Assembly: GCF_009834125.1 (NCBI RefSeq)
Contig: NZ_CP047146.1
Span: 5,883,501-5,947,500, forward strand
Length of the DNA stretch: 64,000 bases
Reading direction: 5' to 3'
DNA from: Streptomyces sp. GS7
GTDB lineage: Bacteria; Actinomycetota; Actinomycetes; Streptomycetales; Streptomycetaceae
Shown piece by piece: positions 24,417-34,180 of the stretch (position 1 is the first letter of the stretch; each line of letters opens with the position of its first letter). Below the pieces are notes generated by a model. It was not told where the DNA came from, searched no databases, and saw nothing but the letters and a program-made list of their open reading frames with translations. Made by a program: the position numbers and the translations under genes.

Positions 24417-25520
24417 GTGAGCGCACTCTTCGAACCCCTCCGCCTTCGGTCGCTGACCATCCCGAACCGCCTCTGGATGGCCCCCATGTGCCAGTACTCG
24501 GCGGCCCCCGAGGGGCCGGCCGCGAGCGCGCCCGGCGACTGGCACTACCAGCACCTGGTGGCGCGCGCGGCGGGCGGGACCGGCCTGATCCTCACCGAGG
24601 CGACCGCGGTGCGCCCCGAAGGGCGCATCAGCCCGTACGACCTCGGGCTGTGGAACGACACCCAGACCGAGGCGTTCCGCCGGATCACCGACGCCCTCAA
24701 GGAGCAGCACAGCGTCCCCGGCATCCAGATAGCGCACGCCGGGCGCAAGGCGTCCACGGAGCGGACCTGGGTGAACCGCGGCGGCCCGATCCGCCACGGT
24801 GAGGGCTACGGCTGGCAGCCGGTCGGGCCGAGCCCGCTGGCGTTCGCGGACGGTTTCAGCACGCCCTCGGAGCTGTCCCGGGAGGAGATCGGCGAGGTCG
24901 TCGCCGCGTTCGCGGACACCGCCCGCCGGGCGCTGGCGGCCGGCTTCGAGGTGGCCGAGATCCACGGCGCGCACGGCTACTTGATCAACCAGTTCCTCTC
25001 CCCGTACAGCAACCGGCGCACCGATGAATACGGCGGCTCGTACGAGAACCGGACGCGCCTGCCGCTGGAGATCGTGGACGCCGTCCGGGCGGTGTGGCCC
25101 GAGGAGCTGCCGCTCTTCTTCCGGATCTCGGCGACCGACTGGCTCAGCGAGGACGAGACCGACGACCGCGAGGGCTGGACGGCGGACGACACGGTGCGCT
25201 TCGCCCGGGACCTCAAGGAGCACGGCGTCGACCTGCTGGACACCTCCACGGGCGGCAACGCCCCGGACGCCCGGATCAGCGCCGGGCCGGACTACCAGGT
25301 GCCGTTCGCCGAGCGGGTCAAGAAGGAGACCGGCCTCGCGGTGGGCGCCGTGGGGCTGATCACCGAGGCGCAGCAGGCGGAGAAGATCGTCGCGGACGGC
25401 CGGGCCGACGCCGTGCTGATCGGCCGCGAACTGCTCCGCTCGCCGAGCTTCGCGCAGCACGCCGCCCGCGAACTCGGCGCCTCCGCACATATCCCGAGCC
25501 CGTACCACCGGGCCGTCTGA
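24417..25520 (+). CDS. NADH:flavin oxidoreductase, YqjM-type old yellow enzyme
   Basis: A 367-residue FMN-dependent ene-reductase that reduces activated C=C bonds with NAD(P)H. APMCQYS puts Cys25 at the redox-tuning position of the YqjM class. IQIAHAGRKAS and the active-site IHGAHGYLINQFLSPYSN (His-x-x-His pair) are present, followed by the characteristic NRRTDEYGGSYENRTR. The C-terminal phosphate-binding region is GRADAVLIGRELLRSP. Cytoplasmic. The GTG start follows CAGGAG. Probably repressed by the divergent ArsR-type gene. Confidence 0.93.
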   Translation: MSALFEPLRLRSLTIPNRLWMAPMCQYSAAPEGPAASAPGDWHYQHLVARAAGGTGLILTEATAVRPEGRISPYDLGLWNDTQTEAFRRITDALKEQHSVPGIQIAHAGRKASTERTWVNRGGPIRHGEGYGWQPVGPSPLAFADGFSTPSELSREEIGEVVAAFADTARRALAAGFEVAEIHGAHGYLINQFLSPYSNRRTDEYGGSYENRTRLPLEIVDAVRAVWPEELPLFFRISATDWLSEDETDDREGWTADDTVRFARDLKEHGVDLLDTSTGGNAPDARISAGPDYQVPFAERVKKETGLAVGAVGLITEAQQAEKIVADGRADAVLIGRELLRSPSFAQHAARELGASAHIPSPYHRAV

Positions 25521-25611
25521 CCTGCGCGGACACCGTACGGGGACGCCGTTGTCAGTGCCGGGGTGCACACTGACGGCAGCTGAGACAACGGCGTCTTGGA
25601 GGTGTTCCGGC

Positions 25612-26697
25612 ATGACGGACGTACTACTCGCGGTGGGCACCCGCAAAGGGCTCTTCATCGGCCGCCGGCGGCGCGGCAGATGGGACGTGAGCGGCCCGCA
25701 CTTCCCCGCGCAGGCGGTGTACTCCCTCGCGATCGACACCCGCCGCGAGCGGCCCCGGCTGCTGGCCGGGGCGGACAGCGCGCACTGGGGCCCGTCGGTG
25801 TTCCACTCCGACGACCTGGGCGAGACCTGGCGCGAGCCGTCCCGCCCGGCCGTCAAGTACCCGGAGTACACCGGGACTTCGCTGGAGCGGGTCTGGCAGC
25901 TGCATCCGGCCGGCCCCGCGGCACCCGATGTGGTGTACGCGGGCACCGAGCCCGGCGGCCTGTTCCGTTCCGAGGACGGCGGCGAGACCTTCACCCTCGT
26001 ACGGGCCCTGTGGGACCACCCGAGCCGCGGGAAGTGGATGCCGGGCGGCGGCGGGCTCGCCGTCCACACGGTGGTCACCGACCCTCGGGCCGCCGACGTG
26101 GTCACCGTCGCGGTCTCCGCGGCCGGGGTGTTCCGCACCGTCGACGGCGGCGCCAGCTGGGAACCGTCCAACAAGGGCGTGAAGGCCGTCTTCCTGCCCG
26201 ACCAGCACCCCGAGTTCGGCCAGTGCGTCCACAAGATCGCCCAGGACCCGGTCGACCGCGACCGGCTCTACCTCCAGAACCACTGGGGCGTCTACCGCAG
26301 CGACGACGCCGGCGCGACGTGGACGGACATCGGCGGCGGACTGCCCTCGGACTTCGGCTTCGCGGTGGCCGCGCACCCCCGCAGAGGCGATGTCGCCTAC
26401 CTCTTCCCGATCACCGCCGATATCGACCGGGTGCCGGCCGAGCACCGCTGCCGGGTGTACCGCACGGGCGACGCGGGCGGCAGCTGGGAGCCGCTGAGCG
26501 ACGGCCTCCCCGAGGAGGACCACTACGGCACGGTGCTCAGAGACGCCCTGTCCGTCGACGACGCCGACCCCGCCGGGGTGTATTTCGGCAACCGCAACGG
26601 CGAGGTGTACGCCAGCGCGGACGACGGCGACACCTGGCGGCAGCTCGCCTCCCACCTGCCCGATGTGCTGTGCGTCCGCGCGGCCGCCGTCGCATGA
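25612..26697 (+). CDS. BNR/Asp-box beta-propeller protein
   Basis: A 361-residue propeller with six Asp-box motifs (SxDxGxTW type): HSDDLGETW, RSEDGGETF, RTVDGGASW, RSDDAGATW, RTGDAGGSW and ASADDGDTW. Such proteins are often annotated as exo-sialidase or glycosyl hydrolase, but the Arg triad of sialidases is not apparent and there is no signal peptide, so a cytoplasmic binding or scaffold role is as likely. Start ATG after TTGGAGGTGTTCCGG. Lies 91 bases after the old-yellow-enzyme gene, possibly on its own promoter. Confidence 0.8.
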   Translation: MTDVLLAVGTRKGLFIGRRRRGRWDVSGPHFPAQAVYSLAIDTRRERPRLLAGADSAHWGPSVFHSDDLGETWREPSRPAVKYPEYTGTSLERVWQLHPAGPAAPDVVYAGTEPGGLFRSEDGGETFTLVRALWDHPSRGKWMPGGGGLAVHTVVTDPRAADVVTVAVSAAGVFRTVDGGASWEPSNKGVKAVFLPDQHPEFGQCVHKIAQDPVDRDRLYLQNHWGVYRSDDAGATWTDIGGGLPSDFGFAVAAHPRRGDVAYLFPITADIDRVPAEHRCRVYRTGDAGGSWEPLSDGLPEEDHYGTVLRDALSVDDADPAGVYFGNRNGEVYASADDGDTWRQLASHLPDVLCVRAAAVA

Positions 26698-26859
26698 GCC
26701 GGCCGGGGACGATCGGACGATCCGGCCCAACGGAGCGGAGGTGGCGGGGAGTTGTGACGGCGTGCGGAGCGCCCGGTGGGGCATCCGGAACTCCGGTCCG
26801 GGTCCGGACCGCTGGCCTTCGGTTGAGGGGAAGCGGGCTGCGGCCAGTAGGGTGATCCC

Positions 26860-27537
26860 GTGGCTGCACGACCTCTCCAAGACATCGTCGAACCAGGCTG
26901 GGCCAAGGCACTTGAGCCGGTCGCCGGACAGATCGCCGCGATGGGCGACTTCCTGCGGGCGGAGATCGCCGCGGGGCGGACCTACCTCCCGGCCGGCAAC
27001 AACGTTCTGCGCGCCTTCCAGCAACCCTTCGATGAGGTGCGGGTGCTCATCGTCGGACAGGACCCGTACCCCACCCCGGGGCATGCGGTCGGGCTCAGTT
27101 TCTCCGTGGCGCCGGACGTCCGCCCGCTGCCCGGGAGCCTGGAGAACATCTTCCGTGAGATGCACTCCGACCTGGGGCTGCCCCGGCCGTCCAACGGCGA
27201 TCTGACCCCGTGGACCCGGCAGGGCGTACTCCTGCTGAACAGAGCGCTGACGACGGCGCCCCGCAAGCCGGCCGCGCACCGCGGCAAGGGCTGGGAGGAA
27301 GTCACCGAGCAGGCCATCCGCGCACTGGTGGCGCGCGGGGGTCCGCTGGTGGCGGTGCTGTGGGGGCGCGACGCGCGGAACCTGCGGCCCCTGCTCGGTG
27401 ACCTGCCCGCCGTCGAGTCGGCGCACCCCTCCCCCATGTCCGCGGACCGGGGATTCTTCGGCTCGCGGCCGTTCAGCCGGGTCAACGATCTCCTGGTCCG
27501 TCAGGGGGCGCAGCCCGTGGACTGGCGGCTGCCCTGA
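26860..27537 (+). CDS. ung: Uracil-DNA glycosylase
   Basis: A 225-residue family 1 UDG that excises uracil from DNA. The water-activating motif [13 protein letters not shown] (Asp68) is at residues 66-78, LLLNRALTT forms the uracil pocket region, and [14 protein letters not shown] is the DNA-intercalating loop. Length is standard. GTG start; the ribosome binding site is weak (CAGTAGGGTGATCCC). A housekeeping gene whose neighbours are unrelated. Confidence 0.95.
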   Translation: MAARPLQDIVEPGWAKALEPVAGQIAAMGDFLRAEIAAGRTYLPAGNNVLRAFQQPFDEVRVLIVGQDPYPTPGHAVGLSFSVAPDVRPLPGSLENIFREMHSDLGLPRPSNGDLTPWTRQGVLLLNRALTTAPRKPAAHRGKGWEEVTEQAIRALVARGGPLVAVLWGRDARNLRPLLGDLPAVESAHPSPMSADRGFFGSRPFSRVNDLLVRQGAQPVDWRLP

Positions 27538-27577
27538 GGCCCGGCGGGGCCGGATTGCGGGCGATAGTGTTCCCGGC

Positions 27578-28471
27578 ATGACGCATGCGAACATCCCTGC
27601 GGGTTGGTACGCCGACCCACAGGGCGCCCCCCACCAACTCCGCTGGTGGGACGGCTCCCAGTGGACGGCGCACACCCATCCCGGGCAGCAGGCGCAGGTC
27701 CAGGAGCCGGCCGCGCAGCCGCTGGTACCGCAGCAACCGGCCCCGGCTCCGGCTCCGTACGGCGGGCCGGGCGTCAGCCCGGCCGATCTCCATCACCAGG
27801 CGCAGCGGCAGGCCGGTGTCCAGCGCCAGGTGCAGCAGCAGGCCGGCGTCGCACCCACCGGGCCGGGCGGCGGCACCCTGTTCACCGAGCCGGTGCTGGT
27901 GGTCAACCAGAAGGCGAAGCTGATCGAGGTCAGCAACGAGTACGCCGTCTACGACCAGAACGGCAACACCCTCGGCGCGGTCGTCGAGGTCGGGCAGAGC
28001 ACCGCCAAGAAGGTGCTGCGGGTGGTCTCCAGCCTGGACCAGTACATGACCCACAAGCTGGAGATCCGCGACGCCCACGGGCGGCCGCAGCTGGTGCTGA
28101 CCCGGCCCGCGAAGCTGCTCAAGTCCAAAGTGCTGGTGTCGCGTCCGGACGGCTCACCGGTCGGCGAGATCGTCCAGCAGAACGCCATCGGGAAGATCAA
28201 TTTCGCGATGCTGGTCAACGGGCAGCAGGTCGGCGCGATCAAGGCGGAGAACTGGCGTGCCTGGAACTTCGCGATCGTCGACCACGCGGACACCGAGATC
28301 GCCCGGATCACCAAGACCTGGGAGGGCCTCGCCAAGACGATGTTCACCACCGCGGACAACTACGTCCTGCAGATCCACCACCAGCTCCCCGACCCGCTGC
28401 TGAGCCTGGTCGTCGCCACCGCGCTGACGGTCGACACCGCGCTCAAGCAGGACGCCCGCGGCCTTGGCTGA
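27578..28471 (+). CDS. DUF2510 plus LURP-one/scramblase-like protein
   Basis: A 297-residue protein. Residues 5-35 are a DUF2510 module (PAGWYADPQ, LRWWDGSQWTAH), common at the N-terminus of actinobacterial envelope-associated proteins. Residues 38-105 are Gln/Pro/Ala-rich and disordered. Residues 110-297 resemble the LURP-one/phospholipid scramblase barrel, ending in a hydrophobic helix LLSLVVATALTVD typical of that fold. Function unknown. Ribosome binding is weak, and TAGTGT just upstream could be a -10 for a nearly leaderless transcript. Its stop overlaps the next gene. Confidence 0.78.
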   Translation: MTHANIPAGWYADPQGAPHQLRWWDGSQWTAHTHPGQQAQVQEPAAQPLVPQQPAPAPAPYGGPGVSPADLHHQAQRQAGVQRQVQQQAGVAPTGPGGGTLFTEPVLVVNQKAKLIEVSNEYAVYDQNGNTLGAVVEVGQSTAKKVLRVVSSLDQYMTHKLEIRDAHGRPQLVLTRPAKLLKSKVLVSRPDGSPVGEIVQQNAIGKINFAMLVNGQQVGAIKAENWRAWNFAIVDHADTEIARITKTWEGLAKTMFTTADNYVLQIHHQLPDPLLSLVVATALTVDTALKQDARGLG

Positions 28472-29558
28472 GCGCGGCGGCACGACCGCCGGAAACCCTC
28501 GGGGATCCGGGAGCGCCGATCGTCCCGGGGACCTGGTCCTGGGGGTCGACTCGGGCGGATCCGGACTGCGCATCGCCGTCGCCCGGGCCGGCGACCCGCA
28601 TGCCCGGCCGCTGGCCGCGTACACCTCGCGGGAGCCCGTACGCACCGGTCCCGCCGGCATCGACGCGGACCATATGCTCGGCCAACTGCTCCCCGCGGGT
28701 GAGGAGTTGGGGCGCCGGGTGGGCGGTGACCGGTTCGCCGCGGTGTGCGTGGGCGCCGCGGGTATGGGCACCCTCGGGGACGAGTTGCGCGCCCGGTTGC
28801 CCGCCGCGCTGGCCGGCGCCTTCGGAGTGCGGCGGCTCGCCCTCGCCGCGGACGCCGTCACCGCGTACGCGGGGGCGCTCGGCCAGCGGCCCGGCGTCGT
28901 GGTGGCCGCGGGCACCGGCCTGGTCGCCGTGGGGACGGACCTGACCCCGACGGGCGGTTGGCGGCGGGCCGACGGCTGGGGCCATCTGCTGGGCGACTGC
29001 GGCAGCGGTGCCTGGATCGGGCGTGCCGGGCTGGAGGCCGCGATGCGCGCGCACGACGGGCGGCCCGGCGGCTCGCCGGCCCTTCTGGCGCGTGCGGAGG
29101 CGGTGTTCGGGCCGGTGGCCGGACTGCCCGGTGCGCTCTATCCGCGACCCGACCGGCCCGCGGTACTGGCCTCGTTCGCGCCCGAGGTCGCGCACTGCGC
29201 CACCGGGGACAGCGGGGAGCGCGGACGCGTCGGGAGCGCGGGAACCGTCGGCGACGCCGTGGCCGCCGGCATCCTGGCCGACGCCGCACGCCATATCGCG
29301 GACGCCGCGGCGGCGGCCTGTCCGCCCGGCCCCGGAATGCCCGTTGCGTACACCGGCGGGCTGTTCGCCCTCGGGGATCCCCTGCTCTCCCCGCTCCGTA
29401 CGGCGCTCGCCGAGCGGTTGCCCGGCGCCCGCCCGGTCACGGCCGCCGGCACCCCGCTCGACGGGGCGCTGACGATCGCCACCGCACTGGCGGCGGGCCG
29501 CCTGACGCTGCCCGCCGATCCGAGGTTGTTGCAGATCACACGGCCTGCGGCGCGGTAG
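28464..29558 (+). CDS. BadF/BadG-type ATPase, N-acetylglucosamine-kinase-like
   Basis: A 364-residue ASKHA-fold protein. Phosphate-1 motif LVLGVDSGGSGLRIAVA, phosphate-2 VVVAAGTGLVAVGTD, a GWGHLLGDCGSGAWIGRAGL block typical of eukaryotic-type N-acetylglucosamine kinases, and adenosine motif PVAYTGGLFALGDPLL are all in order. It probably phosphorylates an amino sugar in the cytoplasm. A TTG at 28464 overlaps the previous stop by eight bases; the first 23 residues are poorly conserved in character, so a later start is possible. The overlap suggests co-expression with the LURP-one-like gene. Confidence 0.8.
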   Translation: MAERGGTTAGNPRGSGSADRPGDLVLGVDSGGSGLRIAVARAGDPHARPLAAYTSREPVRTGPAGIDADHMLGQLLPAGEELGRRVGGDRFAAVCVGAAGMGTLGDELRARLPAALAGAFGVRRLALAADAVTAYAGALGQRPGVVVAAGTGLVAVGTDLTPTGGWRRADGWGHLLGDCGSGAWIGRAGLEAAMRAHDGRPGGSPALLARAEAVFGPVAGLPGALYPRPDRPAVLASFAPEVAHCATGDSGERGRVGSAGTVGDAVAAGILADAARHIADAAAAACPPGPGMPVAYTGGLFALGDPLLSPLRTALAERLPGARPVTAAGTPLDGALTIATALAAGRLTLPADPRLLQITRPAAR

Positions 29559-29651
29559 CCGCCGTGACGCGCGGGATAAATCGGGACGGATACCGCTCGA
29601 CCGAACCCTCCCTCGGCGGCGGGACACATCGAGGCGTTAGCATGCGGCGCC

Positions 29652-30608
29652 ATGAGTTCCCCCACTGGGCCCGCACCTGGCTCGCCCGTTTCTGACGCCG
29701 AATCCCCGAGCCCGGGAGCCGCACCCGGCCTGCCTGTACGTATGCCGCGCGCGCGGCAGTCCGGCCGCCATCGCAGGCCGGAGCCGCTGGCCGCCCCCGA
29801 GGGCGCACCCGCCCTCGTGCTGGCCGTGCCCGGCACTCCCACCGCCGGCTCGCGCAGCCTGGCGGAGGAGGTCTCCAGCATCGCCCGCTCCGAACTGCCC
29901 GGCCTGGACGCGCGGATCGGTTACGTGGACGGCGGAGACGACGAGTTCCCCTCCCTGGAGGCCGTACTGGCGCAGGCCGCCGCCGAGCAGAAGGTCCGCG
30001 CCGCCAACGCCGGGCAGTCCGACCCCGGTCCGGCCGCGGTCGTCGTGCCGCTGCTGGCCGGTCCGGACAGCGCGCTGCTGCGCCGGATACGCCAGGCCAT
30101 CATGAACAGCGCCTCCGCCGCGGAGCTGACCGACGTCCTGGGCCCGCACCCGCTGCTCGCCGAGGCGCTGCACGTCCGCCTGTCGGAGGCCGGGCTGGCG
30201 CGCGCCGACCGCGCCCGGCTGTTCACGGTCGCCACCGCGGCGGACGGCATCATCCTCGCCACCGTCGGCGGCGAGGAGGCGGTGCAGGCCGCCGGGATCA
30301 CCGGCATGCTGCTCTCCGCCCGGCTGGCCGTGCCGGTACTGGCCGCCGGCCTCGACGAGGAGGGCGCCATCGCCCGTACCGCCGAGCAGCTGCGCTCCTC
30401 CGGCTCGCAGCAGCTGGCGCTGGCCCCGTACCTGATCGGCCCCGAACTCGCCGACGGCCTTCTGGGGGCAGCCGCGGCGGAGGCCGGCTGCGCTTCGGCC
30501 GAGACGCTGGGCGCGTACGGCACGGTGGGCCGGCTGGTGCTGTCCAACTACGCGTCGGCAGTGGGGATCAGGCTGCCGGGCCAGGGTGTGGGGGCGCCGG
30601 TCCGGTAG
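29652..30608 (+). CDS. CbiX/sirohydrochlorin-chelatase-like protein
   Basis: A 318-residue protein. After a disordered Pro/Ala-rich N-terminus (about 45 residues), a LVLAVPGTPTAGSRSLAEEV segment occupies the place of the HGSR-type start of CbiX domains. AAVVVPLLAGPDSALLRRI and ALAPYLIGPELADGLL follow as the second half. The metal-binding His residues of true chelatases are not conserved in these positions (PGTPTAG replaces HGSR), so catalytic chelation is doubtful. Start ATG at 29652. Followed by a strong hairpin. Confidence 0.65.
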   Translation: MSSPTGPAPGSPVSDAESPSPGAAPGLPVRMPRARQSGRHRRPEPLAAPEGAPALVLAVPGTPTAGSRSLAEEVSSIARSELPGLDARIGYVDGGDDEFPSLEAVLAQAAAEQKVRAANAGQSDPGPAAVVVPLLAGPDSALLRRIRQAIMNSASAAELTDVLGPHPLLAEALHVRLSEAGLARADRARLFTVATAADGIILATVGGEEAVQAAGITGMLLSARLAVPVLAAGLDEEGAIARTAEQLRSSGSQQLALAPYLIGPELADGLLGAAAAEAGCASAETLGAYGTVGRLVLSNYASAVGIRLPGQGVGAPVR

Positions 30609-30963
30609 GCCCGGCCGCCCGCGCCGCATGCACAGGGGCCGCCGCCGCGCCGATCGCGCGGGGCGGCCCTCGGCGTGTCCGGGGCCGGGGTGAGGGGCGG
30701 CGCCGCCGGGATCGTCCGGTGACCGGTGTCCGGTGACCTGGTCCGACGCACGGGTGCGGCACCTCGCGGCCGGACGGGGCGCTGAGCAGCCCAGACGACC
30801 GCCAGGCGGCCCGTAAGGGCGGCGGACACCCCGCGGGCGTCGGAGGGTCCGCGGGCGCGCGAGCGGGCGGCTCAGCGCCTTCCGGCGGCGGTCCGCGGGG
30901 ATGCCCGCACCGCCTCCGCTACGGTCGTGGCGCCGGCCCCGTCCCCCCATCAGGAGGCAGCCC
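30609..30963. other. 355-base intergenic region
   Basis: No gene is supported. It holds a terminator-like structure at 30636-30669 and otherwise very G/C-rich sequence up to the CAGGAGGCAGCCC ribosome binding site of the next gene. Confidence 0.5.
30636..30669 (+). terminator. Probable terminator after the chelatase-like gene
   Basis: GGGCCGCC (30636-30643) pairs with GGCGGCCC (30662-30669), and the interior can extend the stem with CCGCGC/GCGCGG. Confidence 0.6.
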
Positions 30964-31314
30964 ATGACGCACCGCAGCAACGTCGAGGCCGTTCGCGCCT
31001 GTTTCGCCGCCTACCTGGCCCAGGACCGCACGGCCATGGAGCGGCTGCTCGCCGACGAGTTCGTCTTCACGAGCCCGCAGGACGACCACATCGGCAAGGC
31101 CGCGTTCCTGGAGGTCTGCTTCCCCACCGCGGACCGGGTCCGCTCCCAGGAGCTCCTCGACACCGTCGCCCTCGACGACGACCAGGTCTTCGTCCGCTAC
31201 GAGTACGAGCTGAAGACCGGGGAACGCCATCGCAACGTGGAGGTGATGACGGTCCGGGGCGGCCGGCTCACCGAGACGCAGGTCTACTTCGGCGGGCGCT
31301 TCCCGCAGGGATGA
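30964..31314 (+). CDS. NTF2-like (SnoaL-fold) small protein
   Basis: A 116-residue protein with the cone-shaped NTF2 fold signature: an N-terminal helix NVEAVRACFAAYLAQDR, then LLADEFVFTSPQDDHIGKAAF and a late strand pair VEVMTVRGGRLTETQVYFG. Members are small-molecule isomerases, hydrolases or simple binding proteins; no catalytic dyad can be assigned here. Start ATG with an ideal CAGGAGGCAGCCC. Stands alone. Confidence 0.8.
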   Translation: MTHRSNVEAVRACFAAYLAQDRTAMERLLADEFVFTSPQDDHIGKAAFLEVCFPTADRVRSQELLDTVALDDDQVFVRYEYELKTGERHRNVEVMTVRGGRLTETQVYFGGRFPQG

Positions 31315-31371
31315 CGCCGGCGGGCGCCCGCCCCGCGCCCACGGCCCCGCACACAGGGCCCGTCCGACGGA

Positions 31372-32529
31372 TCAGGGCCGGGCGGCTTCCGGTCCGCCGC
31401 GGACGAACACCACGCACGAAGCGGCCGGCGCCGCGATCGAGCCGCCCCGCGCGGGAACACCGGTCTCCGGGTCGAGGGTGAACCACGTGACGTCGCCGGA
31501 GCGTTCGTTGGCCGCGTAGAGGTGCCGCCCGTCGGGGTGCAGCGCGAGGTCGCGCGGCCAGTGCCCGCCACAGGGCACGGTCGTGACCAGGGCGGCGGTC
31601 GCGCCGCGCGCGTCCAGGGAGAGCACCGCGATGCTGTCGTCGCCCCGGTTGGCGGCCCAGGCGAACCGGCCGTCCGGGGAGATGACCAGGGCGGAGGGGA
31701 AGGTCGGCCGGGGCGCCCTCGCTCCGTCCCCGCTGCCGCCGGCCGCGGCCGCCCGGGTGTCCGGAAGGAGGGGGGTCTCCCCCAGGGGCGTGAGCGTGCC
31801 GCGGTCCGCGTCCCAGCGGCAGAGGGTCACCGTCGGGTCGAGTTCGTTGATGACGCAGGCGAGGTCGCCGCGCGGGTGGAACGCGAGTTGGCGCGGCCCG
31901 CTGCCGGGGCGCAGCCGTGTCTCGCCCCGTACGGTCAGCTCCCCGCTCGCGGCGTCGAGCGCGCAGACCCGCACCGAGTCGGTGCCCAGGTCGACGCCGA
32001 GCAGCCAGCGGCCACTGGGGTCGGGACGGACGGCGTGCGCGTGCGGGCCCTCCTGGCGGTCGGCCCGGGGGCCGCTGCCCTGGTGTTGCAGGACCCGGGC
32101 CGGGCCGCCGAGCGTGCCGTCGGCACGCACGGGGAGCGTACTGACGCTGCCGGAGCCGTAGTTGGCGGTGACCAGATGGCCCGCGGCCAGGGTGAGATGG
32201 GTGGGGCCGGCGCCGCCCACGGGGACGGCGGGCGCGCGCAGTACGGGTCCCTCGGGCGTCAGGGCGAAGGCGGCGGCAGCGCCGTCCGGGATCTCGCTGA
32301 CCGCGTAGAGGTGCCGGCCGTCCGAACCCGGCGCCAGGTAGGAGGGGTTGGCGAGGATGTCCGTGGAGTGCAGCGGGGTCAGCGCCCCGGACTCCGGGTC
32401 GACGTCCGCGGTGGTGACGCCCCGCCCGCCGGCCGCCGTGAACGATCCGATGCAGGCCCGGTACGCCCGCCGCCCGCCCGACGCCGTCCCGTCCGCTGCC
32501 GCCTGCGTCGTTGACCGGGTCGTCCCCAC
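31372..32529 (-). CDS. Lactonase-family beta-propeller (6-phosphogluconolactonase-like)
   Basis: A 385-residue seven-bladed propeller of the Pgl/YbhE family (PF10282-type). Diagnostic segments are YRACIGSFTAAGGRG, ILANPSYLAPGSDGRHLYAV, the central EGPHAHAVRPDPSGRW, RPTFPSALVISPDGRFAWAA and WPRDLALHPDGRHLYAANER. The family includes cytoplasmic 6-phosphogluconolactonases and other sugar lactonases. The GTG start follows GAAGGGCGGCG; no signal peptide. The real substrate is not readable. Confidence 0.88.
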   Translation of the reverse strand: MGTTRSTTQAAADGTASGGRRAYRACIGSFTAAGGRGVTTADVDPESGALTPLHSTDILANPSYLAPGSDGRHLYAVSEIPDGAAAAFALTPEGPVLRAPAVPVGGAGPTHLTLAAGHLVTANYGSGSVSTLPVRADGTLGGPARVLQHQGSGPRADRQEGPHAHAVRPDPSGRWLLGVDLGTDSVRVCALDAASGELTVRGETRLRPGSGPRQLAFHPRGDLACVINELDPTVTLCRWDADRGTLTPLGETPLLPDTRAAAAGGSGDGARAPRPTFPSALVISPDGRFAWAANRGDDSIAVLSLDARGATAALVTTVPCGGHWPRDLALHPDGRHLYAANERSGDVTWFTLDPETGVPARGGSIAAPAASCVVFVRGGPEAARP

Positions 32530-32680
32530 TGCTCGCCGCCCTTCGTCCGCCTGCCGATTGGCGGCCGCCCGCCCCGGGGACGCCGTGTGGCGGCCGGGGA
32601 GTGCCCCGCTGTTCCGGCGACGCTAGCAGCGCCGGGCGGGTAGCGTGCCGGGTTGGCTGGCAACCGCCGTCCCGCGCCCG

Positions 32681-34180
32681 TCAGGACGCCGCGAACGGCG
32701 CCCGCGGTGCGCTGCGGACGGGCTGTGCCAGCGCGGTGAGCGCCAACTCCAGGCCGTGCAGATGCGCCAGTGCCCGCTCGGCGCCGGGGTGGTGGGCCGG
32801 CGCGGCGGCCCACCCACTGGGCGCGGTCGCAGACTCCCCGCCGGGCGCGAACAGCGTGCCCACCACGGCCTCCACGCGCTGGCAGGCGGCGATCAGCCGG
32901 GCGTCGTGCGAGGCCGCCGGATCGGCAGCCACCTCGGCCAGGCCCCGTACCTGCGCGGCGCATTCGTCCAGGTAGGCCACGACCTGCCGGGCGCGCGCCT
33001 TGCGGTGCCGCAGCGGGTTGAGCGGGTGCAGCAGCGGTACGAGCGACAGCCGCACCCCGCCCAGGATCGCCTCCAGCTCGGCGACCAGCGGCGCCGGATC
33101 GGCATCCGGATGTCCCGCGAGCCGGGCGGCGGCCTTCGCCGTGCAGGCGTGCACACGCCGCACGGCCTGCCCGACCCGTTCGTCGGTGACGGAGTGCGTG
33201 GTCACCGGCAGGACGAGGAACACCGCGAGCAGGGCGCCCAGGGCCCCGACGGCCGTCTCGCCCACCCGCAGGGCGAGCAGCGCCGGATCGAGCACGCCGA
33301 GCAGTCCGTACAGCATGCTCGCCATCACGGTCACGGCGAGCATCATCCAGGTGTAGGAAACGGCGGCGGCGTAGAAGATCCCGAAGACGCTCAGGGCGAC
33401 GATCACGGCCGCCGCGATCGGCTCGTCGTGCAGCGGAACGGCGAGGGCGAAGCCGAGCACGACCCCGAGCACCGTTCCCAGGAACCGCCGGAACCCGCGC
33501 ACGAGCGTCTCGCCCCGCGAGGTGGTGTTCACGAACACCCACCACGTGGCGCCCACGGCCCAGTACCACCGCTGGTCGGACAGCACCTGCCCGAGGCCCA
33601 GGGCGAAAGCGGCCCCTACGGTCGCCTGCACGGCCTGCCGCGTCGTGATCCGCGCGAGCCCCGTCCCCCCGGTCGGGGCGGCCACCGGGGCGGGCGCCGG
33701 CAGCCGCCGTTCGTAGCACCACACCCCGAAGCGCACGACCGACGACGCCGCGAGCCCGAGCAGCACGGCCGCGGACGACTCGGGGAGCTGGCCGGGAGCG
33801 GTGTGCAGGAACTGCGCGGCAAAAAAGACCATGAAGGCGAACACGCCCAGCGAGTGCCCGCGCGGCCCCCACCGGCGCGCGTACACCCCCGCCCCCACGA
33901 CCGCCAGGAACGCCAGGTCGCGCGCGACGGGCACGTCGTGCAGCAGGGCCGCGAGCGCGAGCAGAGGGAGGCCGACGACCGGCAGCAACGCGGTCGTCAC
34001 GGCCTGGCCGCGGACCGTCGGATCGGTCACCGTGAACAAGGCGAGCAGCGCGGCCAGACCACCGGTGATCGCGGCGACCAGCGCATGCCCGGCCAAGCCG
34101 CACAGCGCCACGGCAAGCCCGACCCCGACCACGGCCCGGGCCGCGGAGCGCAGTCGCATACGCCCCGGATCCGGCGCCAT
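32681..34180 (-). CDS. FUSC-family membrane protein
   Basis: A 499-residue protein with two blocks of about five or six membrane segments (residues roughly 12-150 and 195-330) and a C-terminal helical cytoplasmic domain, the layout of FUSC/aromatic-acid-exporter-like proteins. The second block carries the FUSC repeat features RWYWAVGATWWVFVNTTSRG, ETLVRGFRRFLGTVLGVVLG. Start ATG at 34180 is chosen because GAAGAAGG precedes it; an ATG 19 codons upstream lacks a site. Such proteins may export aromatic or fusaric acids; the substrate here is unknown. The 376-base upstream gap contains a candidate operator. Confidence 0.85.
   Translation of the reverse strand: MAPDPGRMRLRSAARAVVGVGLAVALCGLAGHALVAAITGGLAALLALFTVTDPTVRGQAVTTALLPVVGLPLLALAALLHDVPVARDLAFLAVVGAGVYARRWGPRGHSLGVFAFMVFFAAQFLHTAPGQLPESSAAVLLGLAASSVVRFGVWCYERRLPAPAPVAAPTGGTGLARITTRQAVQATVGAAFALGLGQVLSDQRWYWAVGATWWVFVNTTSRGETLVRGFRRFLGTVLGVVLGFALAVPLHDEPIAAAVIVALSVFGIFYAAAVSYTWMMLAVTVMASMLYGLLGVLDPALLALRVGETAVGALGALLAVFLVLPVTTHSVTDERVGQAVRRVHACTAKAAARLAGHPDADPAPLVAELEAILGGVRLSLVPLLHPLNPLRHRKARARQVVAYLDECAAQVRGLAEVAADPAASHDARLIAACQRVEAVVGTLFAPGGESATAPSGWAAAPAHHPGAERALAHLHGLELALTALAQPVRSAPRAPFAAS

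Noticed and set aside
29652..30608. Confident call of an active sirohydrochlorin chelatase
   Set aside because: The metal-binding His of the HGSR-type motif is replaced by PGTPTAG, so only family likeness is claimed.
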